A stretch of 64,000 bases of DNA from Cycas panzhihuaensis. Lineage: Eukaryota; Cycadophyta. Below are positions 23,072 through 34,437 of this stretch, piece after piece. Location: contig CM041465.1 in assembly GCA_023213395.1 (NCBI GenBank), forward strand, positions 114,707,741 to 114,771,740. Direction: 5' to 3'. The position numbers and the translations under genes are program-made. Under the pieces are notes generated by a model. The model was given only the letters and a program-made list of their open reading frames with translations, was not told the origin of the DNA and ran no database searches. The first letter of the stretch is position 1, and each line of letters starts with the position of its first letter.

Positions 23072-25027
23072 TCACCGAGTTAAACCTGCAGTGAAGGTAA
23101 TTCCTCTGGAGGGCAGCCACGAGTTTCCAGATATGAATTCAGCAACGGTGAATTGGCTCGCTTCCTGCTGACTGGTGATCACATGATACCCCGGCCATTC
23201 CACCCGCTTCGCAGTTCCTGCGCCTGGCCCGCGATTCTGGTACTCTCCATAGTACAATGTGCTCAATGCAAAGTTCCCAGACCATTCCAGCCAACCGGCA
23301 GGATCAATCAAATCGCCCAGATAGGATTGCAAGAACACAGTCCGAGAGTACTCTTTCCATGGCCTGCCGAGGTAAGTCGCGAAGGAGCTCTTGACGGGAG
23401 CAAGGTCGGGAGCCGCAATTACCGTGCAGTTATGAATGGAGAACCCGGTATTTTGGTTTGGATCCTGTCTCCCTTGAGCGGTAAAGACATTGTTCTGATT
23501 AGCGTTGGGTCTCCTGGCCAGGAGATTGCAATTCTGCAACACCGCCGCGGCATTGCCAAATATAAAATCAACCGTGCCGTAAACATTACACTCTCTGTAG
23601 AATTGGCGAAGAGAATGCGCATACAGTGTATCCTGGTAGCCCTTGAAGCTGCAACGATAGAAGGCTGATAAATCCGCTCCCACGCGTAAAGCCACGGCTT
23701 GATGTTTCGATGGCCCAGCCGTGTTCTCAAACGTTATGTCCCGTGCCATAAAGCCTTTCCCAGTCACAGCTGCATATCAAGATCAGTACGAATCAGCGCT
23801 TCCTCAAAACACAATTAAATCGCCGGCTAAATATCATATAAACACAGAACTGAGCATATTTTGAAAATCATAATCCATTAATTTAAGAATTAATCGATGC
23901 AGGGTCCTACCGACGGTTGCAGAATGGAACGTCGTCGATCCGTCTACGACATTTTTGCTGCCCGTAACCACAGTGGAATCGACGCCGTCACCAACGAACA
24001 TCAGATTTGTCTTCTTCTTATGCACTTCGACATTCTCCTTGTAAACTCCCGCCTTCACATGAATCACGTATCTGGTCTTGCTGTGCTCGGGAGCTTCGTG
24101 TACCGCTTCGCTGATAGTTCTGTAATTTCCGCTACCGTCCTTGGCAACAACAACATCGGGTTTTATATTGCCCCGAGAAGTCTGCAGAAGCCGTCGATCT
24201 CCAGCCGACACCCAGGAAGGAAAACCGTCCACGATGGAACCGTACTCCGACACGAATTCCTGGTCATCGACGGATCCATATCCCGTCTGATCGGACAGCA
24301 GGCGTCGGTTATGGCTCAAATCCTTCTGCAGAATGAGTCTCTTTCCTTGATCAGAAATGTTTTTGACCATAGCCAGCGCATTACTGACTAAATGGGACAC
24401 CTTCAGCAATCTGCCCTCCATGTAAGGATGGACATTTCCATTACAGTATTGCAGACCATCGAGGCAGGTGTACTGATTCGTGAGAGCGGCGCTGAGCAGA
24501 GTGATCAAATCATGGGCATGCTTCGGGATGGTTTCCAATGTCGAGTTCTTCAATTCCGAAAGGGATTCTCTCAACTCCTCCAACGTTTCGTCGAAAAGCT
24601 CCAAGCAATCGTGAACAGCAGTGTGCTCCATTTCGTCCCGCGCCAGCCGGCTCAGACGCTCAGCCCGGCGGAAAGCCTTTTCGACCGCCCGGATGGTCAC
24701 GTCCAGAACAATGTTAGCAATATCCATCGTCCCTGACTTACTCGACAATCCGGGATGGTTTGAAACGCTAGAGATGCAGGTTTCAGGGTATCGAGTGCTG
24801 CTACAGGCATGTTTAACGGCCAGCTTTGACGTTACTTTCCAAATCCTAACCGGCACCGCTTGGTCTCGTTCTTTATTGTTAGAGATCCCGACTCCTAGGC
24901 AGATCACAGCAGCGACGACCAAGACGAGGGCCAATCCGATCACGACGATTCTTCTCCCGGTCTTTCTCATGGCTCCCAACGTGGATTCGTCTGATCCACC
25001 ACCACAGGTACTGGAGTTCCAACTCAT
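23072..25027 (-). CDS. PME: Type II pectin methylesterase (PMEI pro-region + pectinesterase), two exons
   Basis: Predicted to demethylate homogalacturonan in the cell wall. Exon 1 is 25027-23911 and exon 2 is 23769-23072; a phase-1 GT/AG intron rebuilds an Ala codon. The product is 604 residues with no internal stop. A hydrophobic membrane anchor lies at about 26-48. The PMEI-like pro-region spans about 65-225, with Cys 75, 84, 141 and 188. Two R-R-L-L subtilase-type processing motifs occur at 241-244 and 278-281, just before the catalytic domain (about 288-595). Catalytic-domain motifs are all present: G-V-Y-K-E (327-331), Q-A-V-A-L (396-400), Y-Q-D-T-L (417-421), D-F-I-F-G (440-444) and L-G-R-P-W (506-510). 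Gln396, Gln418, Asp419, Asp440, Arg508 and Trp510 are kept. The ATG has a purine at -3. The gene is far richer in CpG than its surroundings and is the only apparently functional gene here. Pollen, root or wound role cannot be told from sequence. Confidence 0.96.
23770..23910 (-). other. Intron of the pectinesterase gene (141 bp)
   Basis: On the minus strand the donor reads ACCGTCG|GTAGGA and the acceptor ATGCAG|CTGTGAC. Removal joins G to CT to make an Ala codon and gives the continuous family motif A-T-V-A-V-T-G-K-G-F. An intron close to this position is common in plant type II pectinesterase genes. Confidence 0.93.
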
Positions 25028-25169
25028 CTCGTAACAATCCGACGAAACTGTAATCCTGAGTCGGCTAACTTCCTAAGAAACCTGAGGACGCAAGATTCGT
25101 GAATTGCAGTAACCAACAGATCCAATACGGATGGGCCACCGCATGTGGACGATAAGCAAAATGGCTCGT

Positions 25170-25177
25170 TATTTATA
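25170..25177 (-). promoter_or_regulatory. TATA box of the pectinesterase gene
   Basis: Minus strand reads GATTATAAATAACG, about 143 bp before the ATG, implying a transcription start near 25140 and a leader of about 110 nt. Confidence 0.7.
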
Positions 25178-25649
25178 ATCCCCGTCGATCTGTCCTCCGG
25201 TCTCGCATACGGTTGAATTTTTGTACTGCACTTTGGTATAAGATTGTCTAACCTAAGATGCTAATTCGTACTGTGAGAAAAATACAGATGACCTTCCGCC
25301 TCAATCAATGCACAGATACGCGGAATTCTCCAAAAGCCAGTGGTGGACCTACGACATTTAGTCTTGAATAGCTTGCTCCCACTGCCTTCCAACGGGAAAT
25401 TTCCAAAATCGATGTTACTGTAATTGCTCTGGCTGTCCGTCCAACAGTGATACGTGTGGGGACTGTTCCTTTTCCTGGGCGTTAAAGTCCTATAAAATGG
25501 ACCGCCACCCCGCCTGGGACCTCACGCATTTTCACGAAATAATTTCACGGATGTAAAACTGGAAAAAAGTCCTGAACATCACCGCGTTGTGGATTCGTCA
25601 GTACGTTCGACGGCAATCATTCGCACATGGAAATGGAGACTGTCTCACA

Positions 25650-25893
25650 CAGGAGTGGGATACAACTTGAGCAATGACGTGCTGGGAAGTTTCCAGAAAC
25701 AACGACCCTGATGTCCATACTTTCTGGTGCCATTTGTCGCACCAATATTCGATGATCGAGACATTCCATATATTCAAATACAATTCCACTAAAGCACCCA
25801 ATTGTATGCTCATATTTACCGTTGCCATTTGCCGCACAAATAGTTACTGGTCGAGAGATCTCAATACATTAATATTTTATTCCTGTAAAGCAT
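25650..25893 (+). repeat. Promoter-proximal repeat with internal 95-bp tandem units
   Basis: Two units start with TGCCATTTG(T/C)CGCAC at 25728 and 25823 and both end near 'taaagca'. The segment 25630-25830 has a decayed relative at about 60697-60901. It lies 480-720 bp upstream of the likely pectinesterase transcription start. The two open frames over it (25598-25837 minus, 25674-25895 plus) overlap each other and have no recognisable domain. Confidence 0.8.
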
Positions 25894-25899
25894 GAGGAT

Positions 25900-27219
25900 G
25901 ATTCTTCTTCTTGGAAACAAGTTTGGTATTTTGTTTTTATTATTGTTATTGTAAAATGGAACTTATCCTAAAACATCAAGAGGTACACTACGGAGGATGC
26001 TTGCAGTGTGGGATAGGAAGGTGAGAAAAAAAATAAAATCCATGATACAACGAGGGCTAGGTAGGACATAATAAGAGGTTTGGCATATGAGTTTCATATA
26101 TTCCTCTCAACTCTTTACTTAGCTCTAAGTTTAAGAAACTCATTATAATCTAACTTTTAAAATATGAAATTTAGAGCTTCATTCTCCTAGTACGTTACCT
26201 TTATGTTATGGCGAATAAACGAAGAAGAAAAAAAAGGGAGTAACATAAACAAGGTCTCCAAGACCCTATGAAAAGTAGGTGTAAGGTACTATTTATAAGT
26301 ACTCACCTTACATAACTAGATAGAATTGGGCCATGCCATACTTAGCCTTAGGAAAGTTAGCATGCCCTTAATTATACTAAAATAAAATAGAATAAATGAT
26401 TAAAACCATACAAATTTGTGACCTAGGGAAAGGCGACGTGATACCTTACTTATCATGTGTTCTAAGAATGCCTTAAAACTAAAAGATAAAGTAAGCATGA
26501 AAACAATATGTGGTGTTATATCAATTCATTCCCAAAGTAGATGCTAAATATATTTCTCTACTTTTCTTTTTCATACATGAGTTTATGTCAAGTGAAAAAA
26601 AAAAATTCCAAAATTTCTACTAAGGTGGATCTTTAAAAAGTAACCTTCATATAAAAACTATTTGGTAAGTTAATGCTAGGAAAAAGACAAAGAAAAATTA
26701 GAAACCATAATTAAGTGACAAAGTTAACAATTTTGTAAAGATGTATAATTACTAATTTAAATAGTACATGAAGTTCAAAAAGGTGACCATAAGCATTATT
26801 CACTCCTAACCAAAGTGAGTTGACATTTTTAAGTTACTCATAGTTTCTAACCATGTCATGCATAGGGAGATATTGAAGGACATGAAAATTTAACTAATTG
26901 AGATATTTTACAAATATAATTTGGTAGCTTAATAATAACTCTTACAAATACTTTTAAAGCTTATCAATAATAAAAGGACAATTCTGGCCCTTTTCAAGAA
27001 ATGGTCCTCTAAGCTTCTTTTTACTCCCCAATATAAAGAGAACTAAAGCAAAAGAATTATTTAAAAGTGTTAAGTATAAAATGAAGGTTTTTAACCCACA
27101 TTTATAATATATAACATAATGTTATTACTGGCATCATTAATAGTCAAAGCGATGATTCCAATTTCAAATGTTTCACCCCATTGCAAATTAGGCAATTAAC
27201 AGTCATTTTAGCATGTTGA
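25900..27219. other. AT-rich sequence between pectinesterase promoter and gypsy-1
   Basis: No gene recognised. The composition drops to AT-rich, CpG-poor DNA. It is the left flank of the gypsy-1 insertion, and the same target DNA resumes at about 33614. Confidence 0.5.
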
Positions 27220-27224
27220 GATTT

Positions 27225-27615
27225 TAGAGCATGTCTTCCCTAAGTATTCCTTTCACAACAATAGAATAATAGATTAAGGAGCACAAGATAATATTTTAGA
27301 TCATTTGACTTTAGTAAAATAAGTAAATCAAATACATAAATGAGCACAAATGTGATCATCAAATGGATACCAAAATATACAACAATATAATATTTTGATA
27401 TTATTCCAACCTAATAAAACATTTACATCTTGGGCCTTAAGTAAGTAATGATGGCCCCTTTACATGAATTTTATTAGTGAGAGAAGCAACCTACAATCCT
27501 ATTAGCAAACTAAAAGACCTACACACAAAAGTTAATGTCCAACACTAACCATTTGGTTACTGGGTCACACGTGTTGGCAGTCATGCTTCGTGGTTAGCGA
27601 ATAGTTATGTAATAG
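27225..27615 (-). repeat. 3' LTR of gypsy-1 (391 bp)
   Basis: Alignable end to end with 33220-33608; shared landmarks include 'agagcatgtcttccc', 'tcttgggccttaagta' and 'aaaagttaatag/t'. Outer end begins TA (from TG) and inner end is TA (from CA). Confidence 0.92.
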
Positions 27616-27634
27616 ATATCCTCCTCTAAAATAT
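27616..27634 (-). other. Polypurine tract of gypsy-1
   Basis: Minus strand reads ATTTTAGAGGAGGATATC directly before the 3' LTR. Confidence 0.75.
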
Positions 27635-27639
27635 TAAGT

Positions 27640-29000
27640 CCATAAACTTTATTGATTCCCATATTACCTCCTTCAAATCATAGTCGACCCATTGTACCAA
27701 ATACTCAGATGATCTAGTTATGTAGATAGCATTACCTTATAGCGAGGATACGATCTAGAGGGACCTTGAGGACTTGTTCTTCATCAAGAATGAGGAGGGT
27801 AGTTTGGGGAACAATTATTTTGCTAGGGTACTTTTTCAAATAAGAGACATAAGAAACATTATATATTTTAGTGTTGGGTGGGGGCTTAAGGGCATAAGCG
27901 ACTTAACCAATCCTTGCAAGGACTTTATAAGGACTATAGTATTAAGAGTTAAGCTTGTGATTTTTATTATTATAAAGGGATTGCTACTTATATGGTTGAA
28001 GGAACACCATGTTGCCTATTATAAACTCTCAGTTAGAATGACAGTATTTAGCCATTTGTTTCATATGATTTTGGGCCAAAGTTAGGTTTTACTTAAGGGT
28101 GTATAAGATTTTATTCATATATTTTAATTTTGTTGAACAACCATTATTCAGAGGTTGGTTACTAGGGTGTGGTGGGAAGGTAGGGGGTAACCATATAGAG
28201 CCATAAATAAGGGCATGCCAATAATAGAGCATTGGAAGGAGCTATACCATTACTTAAGAAATATAAGCCAAGATGACCATTTACTTTGGTATTCGAAGGC
28301 AAAGTAATACAAGTATGTTTTTAGAGTTTTATTAAAAACCTCAAATTTCCCATTTATTTAAGGATGATAGATCAAGCTCATGTTGAATAAGGTGTCCAGG
28401 GTACAAAAAACTCTTGCCATAATGAACTAGTGAATTTTGGGTCTTAGCCTCAAATAATTATTTAAAAAAATCCATGGAGGTAGAAGATAGATTAAATATA
28501 TGTGTCAGTAAGGTAGATGACTTTATAAGAGGGGTGTATAGATAGAAAATAAGCATACTTAGTTAGCCTATCTATAATGACCCAAATAGAGTCAAATCCA
28601 ATAGATAATGATAGGCCCATAATAAAGTTCATTGCAATGTGTTACCATTTGCCATGAGGAAGGTATAAGGGTTGGAGTAGACCCAGTTAGGCTTTTGTAT
28701 CAACTTTGTTTCACTCACATATGATGTATTCTATCATAAATATAAGGATTGTTAACTTCATATGTGGTTAGTAAAAATTAGAGTAGATGCATTAATATAT
28801 TTATTAAAACCTAAGTGGCCACCAAGGGGAGGAATGATATTTAGACAGCATTTAGGAAATGAATGGGGAAAGAGGGTGAACAAAAATACAATTTTTATAC
28901 AATAAGAGGTCATTGTAAAGAGACTAGTCCTTTTGCATAGGGTTTTTACTAACCACCAAGCATAATCTAGTTAGGATTGGTTAGCAATTACTAAATCCAT
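27640..29000 (-). pseudogene. gypsy-1 integrase and chromodomain (broken)
   Basis: The chromodomain at 27706-27650 (minus) reads 'EYLVQWVDYDLKEVIWESI', a clear match to the chromovirus C-terminal targeting domain, which binds modified histones. Integrase precedes it on the minus strand from about 29000 to 27760; fragments fit the expected order but stops and shifts are dense. The plus-strand frame at 27774-28085 is an antisense shadow. Confidence 0.78.
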
Positions 29001-29019
29001 AATCCACATAAGTTCAAGT

Positions 29020-30300
29020 TTGGTAATTGCTTGAATTATGGGTTCAAGGGGAAGATGGGGGAGGGCATTAATAACAACATTATCTTTCCTCTTTTTATAT
29101 GTTGTAGTAAATTCAAATACCTAAAGGTAATTCAACCACTTAGCTTATTCTTATGATAGGATTGGTTGATCAAGGAGGGTTTAAAGGTTATGATGGTTTG
29201 TGAAGATATTATCACCACTTGTCAACTATATATAGGATGGCCTTCATCTCCTTTTGGTAGGTGGATAAATAGCATTCATGGTCTTTAAGCTTACAGATTT
29301 TGAAGGCAATCAAATAAAATTTCTACTTAAGTATAATAGCTAATCCAAGTCTTGAGGCATCGTATTCCACTTAGAATGGTTATGAAATTTAGAGATGGTA
29401 AGAATTGGGGTCAAGGTCATAATGGCCTTGAGATGGTTGAATGTATCCTTAGCTACTAGGGACCATTGAAAGGAGTCCTTATAGAGAAAATTAGTTAGTG
29501 GGGTAGCAATGAAGCATAGTTATAAATAAATCATCTATAAAATCTTATAATACTAAGGAAGACACGAATGTATGTTAAGTTTCTAGGTGTTAGCCATGAT
29601 GTGATAGTAAAAATTTTGTCAAGATCAACTTGAACTCCTTCCTTTGAGAGGATATGTCCTAAGTATTATAGCTCTATCTTGCTAAATTTATACTTCAATA
29701 TCTTGGTATAGGTCTTTGTTGAGCCAGGATTTAGAGGACTTCTTCCAAATGCTTAAGATGAAGGGGCACATTGTAGTTATAGATAAGTATATCATCAAAA
29801 AAGACATGAATAAATTTACATAGGTATGGTATAAATATCTTATTCATAAAGGCTTAAAGGGTCACCAAGGCATTACAAAGATCAAAAGGCATGACTTAAA
29901 ACTTAAAGTGGCCATGATGCATATAAAACATAAATTTATGGAGATCTTCTACGGTGATATGGATTTAGTAATAACTAGATTGAAAATCATGTTTAGAAAA
30001 TATAATTATGCCATGGATTTCATCAAGCATATCATTGATCCTATGTGTTAGGAATTTATTTTTAATTGTAATTTTGTTGAGTTTTATAGAGTCTATACAT
30101 AGGCAGAATGAACCATCTTTTCTCTGTACTAGGACAATTGGAGCTACATAAGGGCTTTTATTGGGTTGTATAACTCCCATGTCCATAAGTTCAACAATTA
30201 TCCTCTCGATCTCTTTCTTTAAAATATGAGCTTTGATATGGCCTTAGGCTAATTAGACCATGGAGTTTTTAGCTAAATTGAGTGGTGCAATCCATAATCT
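29020..30300 (-). pseudogene. gypsy-1 RT and RNase H (broken)
   Basis: The open piece 30186-29965 reads 'MGVIQPNKSPYVAPIVLVQ' ... 'DMLDEIHGIIIFSK', the start of a chromovirus RT. The Asp in F-S-K-x-D before the palm motif reads H-D. The catalytic box further down (minus, about 29806-29783) is kept as 'FFDDILIY'. RNase H follows to about 29.0 kb in broken frames. Confidence 0.85.
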
Positions 30301-30899
30301 AGGGGAGTGGTAGTGGAGATGGGCGCAAAAGTAAACTAGTATTTAGTGATTAGATTTTGTACATTAAGGTTAATTGTGATATACACTTCAATATTATTAA
30401 TACAAATTATATATCCCACACTATTATTTAGATGTTGACACATTCTACTAGGAAAGATTAACTTATTGGGAGAAGTTTATATCCCATGGTTATGCTTAAA
30501 GAGTATGAAAGGATTATTTGTAGAATAATTTATGTTGTATGTGCCTAGTATTTGGAGCCACAGGAGCCCAAGGATGGCATGGAACCTACTTATAGATATG
30601 GCATTAAAATCTGAGGTTAGGATACATTTACCTATCTAAATCTATATACTTTTTCTCATACCTACATAATAGACGGTGATATGATTAGGTAGAGAACAAG
30701 TGAATTCAATTTTGGGTACCATGTATAGGTTGATTTGTTAAGCCAAAGATATGTTAATAAAGTATGCCACCACCATTAATTAGGAGAGTAATAGATGCTT
30801 GTTTAAGTGTTCCTTTGACTTAGAGAGGTTCTAGGCATGACACAGAAGAGACTACTGACAATGAGGCCTCAAGTTTAAGTGGCAGGAAAGGGTATTAGG

Positions 30900-31992
30900 G
30901 TGGGATTTCATCAACATCCTAGTTAGTGTTTGAGTCATCTTTAAAATCAATGTTAATGTCATAGATCATCCTTTTCACTTTGCATACTCTACTATAACTA
31001 GGGGACCATTTCTTTAAGCATTTCATATAGAGGCTAGCTTTCATCCCTCTATCTGCTTCTTTTAGAGGGATATGGATTAGATCTATAAAGGGTGTGGTTG
31101 TTAAAGGTTACTATTGGTCAATCTCTTATGGTTATGGTCATTGTTATACTATAAACAATGGGCATAGTACTAATTAGAATCCCATGGAAAGTTGGGTTAG
31201 CATCCAATTGCAAACTCCACTTCTATTACCTTAGCGATGGAGATGGTATCTTGTAGAGTTAGAAGGGTAAATATCTTTAGGGGTATTTAAATGTTCTCCT
31301 TCAATCTACTCATGTATATTTCAATGAGAGTTTAGTGGTCAATCTGTTGGGAGACTCTATTTTGAAGTGCTTGGAACTATTCTATATAGATGTCAACTAT
31401 AGTTGTTTACTTTAGTTGAGTAGGTCAACTAATTAAGGATTAATTCGATGTATTCTCATATTATTCAAATAAATAGGGCCCATGTATAAACAAGGTTCTC
31501 TTTCTACCACCAACAAAACCAATGGTGAGCCTTGTCTTCTAAGTGAATAAAAGGAAAGGTTGTCTGCTCATCAAGGGCCATATGGTTGATGGCAAAATAT
31601 AACTCAAGCTTAGTAATCCAACATTTGGCCAACTCCCTATTGAGACCAAGATCAAATATGGGTATGTTGATCTTATGATGCCATGGGTTTTACCTTAGTG
31701 TAAGCAATGAGGATACTAGTGGAGATAGTCTACTTATCAAGGGTACTAGTGGAGATGACCTAGTTGTCAAGTTTGAGAAAAAGGGCATGTTGGGCATAAC
31801 TGCCAAATTCTTGGTGAGCTATATAGTGACATTTTCCATATATACTATGAGATTATTAGTCACTATTATGAGATTATTATTAAGGTTGGTAATGTCTTTG
31901 GATAATTCATCTTTATTTGGTGTTATATTAGTGTTGATGTCAATGACTTGTGCTTCGAGTGCCTAGATCCTATTAGCTTGTATGGGGGCCAT
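30900..31992 (-). pseudogene. gypsy-1 gag and protease region (broken)
   Basis: Gag probably starts at the ATG at 31992-31990 (minus), reading M-A-P-I-Q-A-N-R-I then a heptad-like segment 'ALEAQVIDINTNIT'. A 30-bp direct duplication occurs at 31712-31771. Zinc knuckle and protease are too decayed to place precisely. Confidence 0.6.
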
Positions 31993-33204
31993 TGTACTTG
32001 TAGCTACCACTATTGCGAAGAAGAAGGAGATGTAGGGAAGAGGGGTTAAGGGGAGAAGAAAAGGGATGAGAAACTAAGAATAAGATTCAAGAGGTGGGAA
32101 TAGTATAAAATGGTGGGGGTGGAGGTGTTTATAGCATGTTAATCTCCTAAGTATAAATATGCTCTGATGTAATAAAAATTTAGCAATAATCCCATTTAGT
32201 ACACTGCCATGAGTGTGATGATCTCATTAAGATGATGTAGGTGAGATTATATATGATTTTCCAAATGATGGAATCCACTTGTAATTTTTTGCTAAAGAAA
32301 GGGATTGAGATTGACCTAATCTAAAATGATCAACATGATGCACTGATTAAAATAAGATGTGCATATGACTAGGGTAATGTTGTCATGTTATTATGTCTAT
32401 AATGTAGGTTGGTATTATCCCATTGCTAATTCTGTAAGATTTGATATTATTTTATAACCCTATATTATGTTTGTTAGTGTTATTATTTGTAATGTCTAGT
32501 GTGTTCCAGATTAAATCACTTTATAGATCTATAATAGTCTTAATAGTGTTAGTATTAGAGTGACAATAATAAAATTGGGATCCTACCAGACTCATACATA
32601 AGATTACCTTGTTTTATAGGCCCTTTAATAAAATTCTCTATCCTTACTTACACTTGACCCAATATCTTATGGTATTAATTATGGAGGGTATTCGTACCTA
32701 TAACCATAAAAGTCATGTAGAGGTATTAAAAAAGGGTAACTTCCTACCATTAAGTGTTAACCAATGCATTACAAAAGATAGGCAATCGATAGTTTTCCTA
32801 AAACTAAGCAAGCCAATGGAACCTAAAGTGTCCTCTGATATACCCAAAGATACATGGAGGCTTGATTTTATATCTAGGTTCTATCTAAGGCATGTATAAT
32901 TAGTGTGATTTACTTTTCTTCACATATGGGTGTATACCCATATACACTTAGCCAAGAATAACTAATCCTTTTGATGCTTAAAGACTCTTGGAACAAGGTC
33001 TCTACCTAATATCTAGGAGATAAGGAGTGGGAGGGAGTTTACTATCTACTTGTAGTTGATTATAGTATTTTTATAATGATAGTATTATAAAAGATAGAAA
33101 ATAAATACTAGAGAGGGTTTATAGAATTTCACTAAGGGGAAAAAAATATTCCTAATTTTATACTCCTCTTATTAATCTACTTCTTCAGTTGGATCCTTAG
33201 ACTT
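31993..33204 (-). other. Leader of gypsy-1 between primer-binding site and gag
   Basis: About 1.2 kb without a convincing gene. It matches the leader of gypsy-2 (about 53.8-55.16 kb) in several blocks, for example the 'atacatggaggcttgattttatatctaggttct' region near 32850. The plus-strand frame at 32609-32899 lies inside this conserved leader and is probably not a gene. Confidence 0.7.
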
Positions 33205-33217
33205 GGCTTTAATATAA
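33205..33217 (-). other. Primer-binding site of gypsy-1 (decayed)
   Basis: Minus strand TTATATTAAAGCC against the initiator-Met site TGGTATCAGAGCC: 9 of 13 match, all differences except one being transitions. It lies two bases from the LTR, the same spacing as in gypsy-2 and gypsy-3. Confidence 0.65.
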
Positions 33218-33219
33218 CT

Positions 33220-33608
33220 TAGAGCATGTCTTCCCTTAGTATTCCTTTCATAAAAGTAAAATAGTAGACCAAAGAGCGTAAGGTAATATTTTAGATCATC
33301 CAAGTTTAGAAAAATAAGTAAATCAAATACAAAACTGAGCATAACTTGGATCACCAAATGGATATCAAAATATACAAAAATAATCTTTTGATATTATTTC
33401 GACTTAATAAACTATATATATCTTGGGCCTTAAGTAGGAAATGATGGCCACTTAACATAGAATCTTATTGGAGAGAGAAGCGACTTACAATCCTATCGGC
33501 ATGCTAAATAGCCTATGCACAAAAGTTAATAGCTAGTACTAACCATTTGATTACTTAGTCACCTGTGATGGTGGTCATGCTCCATAGTTAGCAAATAGCT
33601 ATATAACA
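33220..33608 (-). repeat. 5' LTR of gypsy-1 (389 bp)
   Basis: Partner of 27225-27615. Upper end reads ...TAACA on the plus strand, keeping the terminal CA. Confidence 0.92.
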
Positions 33609-33613
33609 CATTT

Positions 33614-33900
33614 ACATCTAATAAATTAAAGGGATTACATATCTATTGGACCATGCCCATGTTCCAAGATTAGTTAGAATTCAAAGCCCATTTTAATCTT
33701 TTTGGGTGGCATCTTTATACCTCTAAAAGTTTAAGCTTTATTTAGCCCAACATATATGAAGGTAATACAAGAAATTAGTTTGAACTACACGTGTTAGCAT
33801 TCACGTATTGACTCTATAGTTACTAATCCTCAAAGGCTCAAGATTCATTTCCCATCTTTTTTATCAAATATTTTTACCATTTCCATTTCTTTATCAGTGA
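33614..33900. other. AT-rich spacer right of gypsy-1
   Basis: No gene recognised. This is the right flank of the gypsy-1 insertion; it leads into LINE-2 sequence. Confidence 0.45.
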
Positions 33901-34437
33901 GTTATAGATGAACTCTTCCCTAAAACCCCCTCTTCAAACTTAGTAAGTTGTTTTTATCTGATTCCTATAATCATATAGGCTTTAAGCAAACTTAGAACTA
34001 ATCTTGTAAACCCCTTAGTCAAGGTAGGGGATTTTGTGGTGAAGTAAACTATTTCACTTTGAATCTTAGTTAAGAGGATTTAGTATATAGATGTTAAGCA
34101 TTTATCATAAAAGCAAACTTAATTCTTAAAAACTAATTAAGAAATTTTGGTTCAAGAGACCCATCTTTTGATTCAGCCTTATATAAATAACAGTTAAAGA
34201 TTTGCTCCAAACTCTTTAAATATGAATCTATTAAATATTATGATAAGCAAGTTTATGTGTATATCTATTGGCTTAAGGATGAAGAGGCTTCTTCTAAATT
34301 TCTCTTCTCCAATCTTAAGAAATAATAGTAAGGCTTATATGTCTAGGATATGCAGATGGAGGATGGCTCTCTAGTTAATGATCCCTATCATATGGATGGT
34401 ATGTTTATTGAACATATTAATTTAGCCACCTTTTCTT
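33900..34437 (+). pseudogene. LINE-2, left piece of ORF2 (split by gypsy-3)
   Basis: In mixed frames the segment at about 34255-34435 reads 'WLKDEEASSKFLFSNLKK' and 'QMEDGSLVNDPYHMDGMF', the region between endonuclease and RT of plant L1-type ORF2. RT motifs that should follow appear only after gypsy-3, from about 59.35 kb, so one LINE was split by that insertion. Confidence 0.65.

Larger units (their letters stand above)
27225..33608 (-). mobile_element. Ty3/gypsy chromovirus gypsy-1, both LTRs present
   Basis: Minus-strand element of 6.4 kb bounded by LTRs of 391 and 389 bp. Next to the LTRs lie a decayed initiator-Met tRNA primer-binding site and a purine tract. Inside are remnants of gag, RT, integrase and a C-terminal chromodomain. 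Flanking 5-mers are GATTT (27220-27224) and CATTT (33609-33613), a target-site duplication with one mismatch. No frame is intact. Confidence 0.92.

Noticed and set aside
23153-25034. Long plus-strand open frames (171, 164, 114 and 137 codons) opposite the pectinesterase gene
   Set aside because: They lie exactly antisense to a conserved gene whose motifs are intact and have no domain of their own; codon bias of the real gene keeps them open.
25491-25500. TATAAAATGG on the plus strand, a possible divergent promoter
   Set aside because: No downstream plus-strand gene; could at most drive a non-coding transcript.
27774-28085. 103-codon plus-strand frame
   Set aside because: Antisense to the gypsy-1 integrase/chromodomain region; no domain seen.
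32609-32899. 96-codon plus-strand frame
   Set aside because: Lies within the leader shared by gypsy-1 and gypsy-2; the gypsy-2 copy does not keep the frame.
33785-33825. Phrase 'acacgtgttagcattcacg' resembling part of the gypsy-1 LTR
   Set aside because: Match is limited to about 20 bases; not enough to call another LTR.
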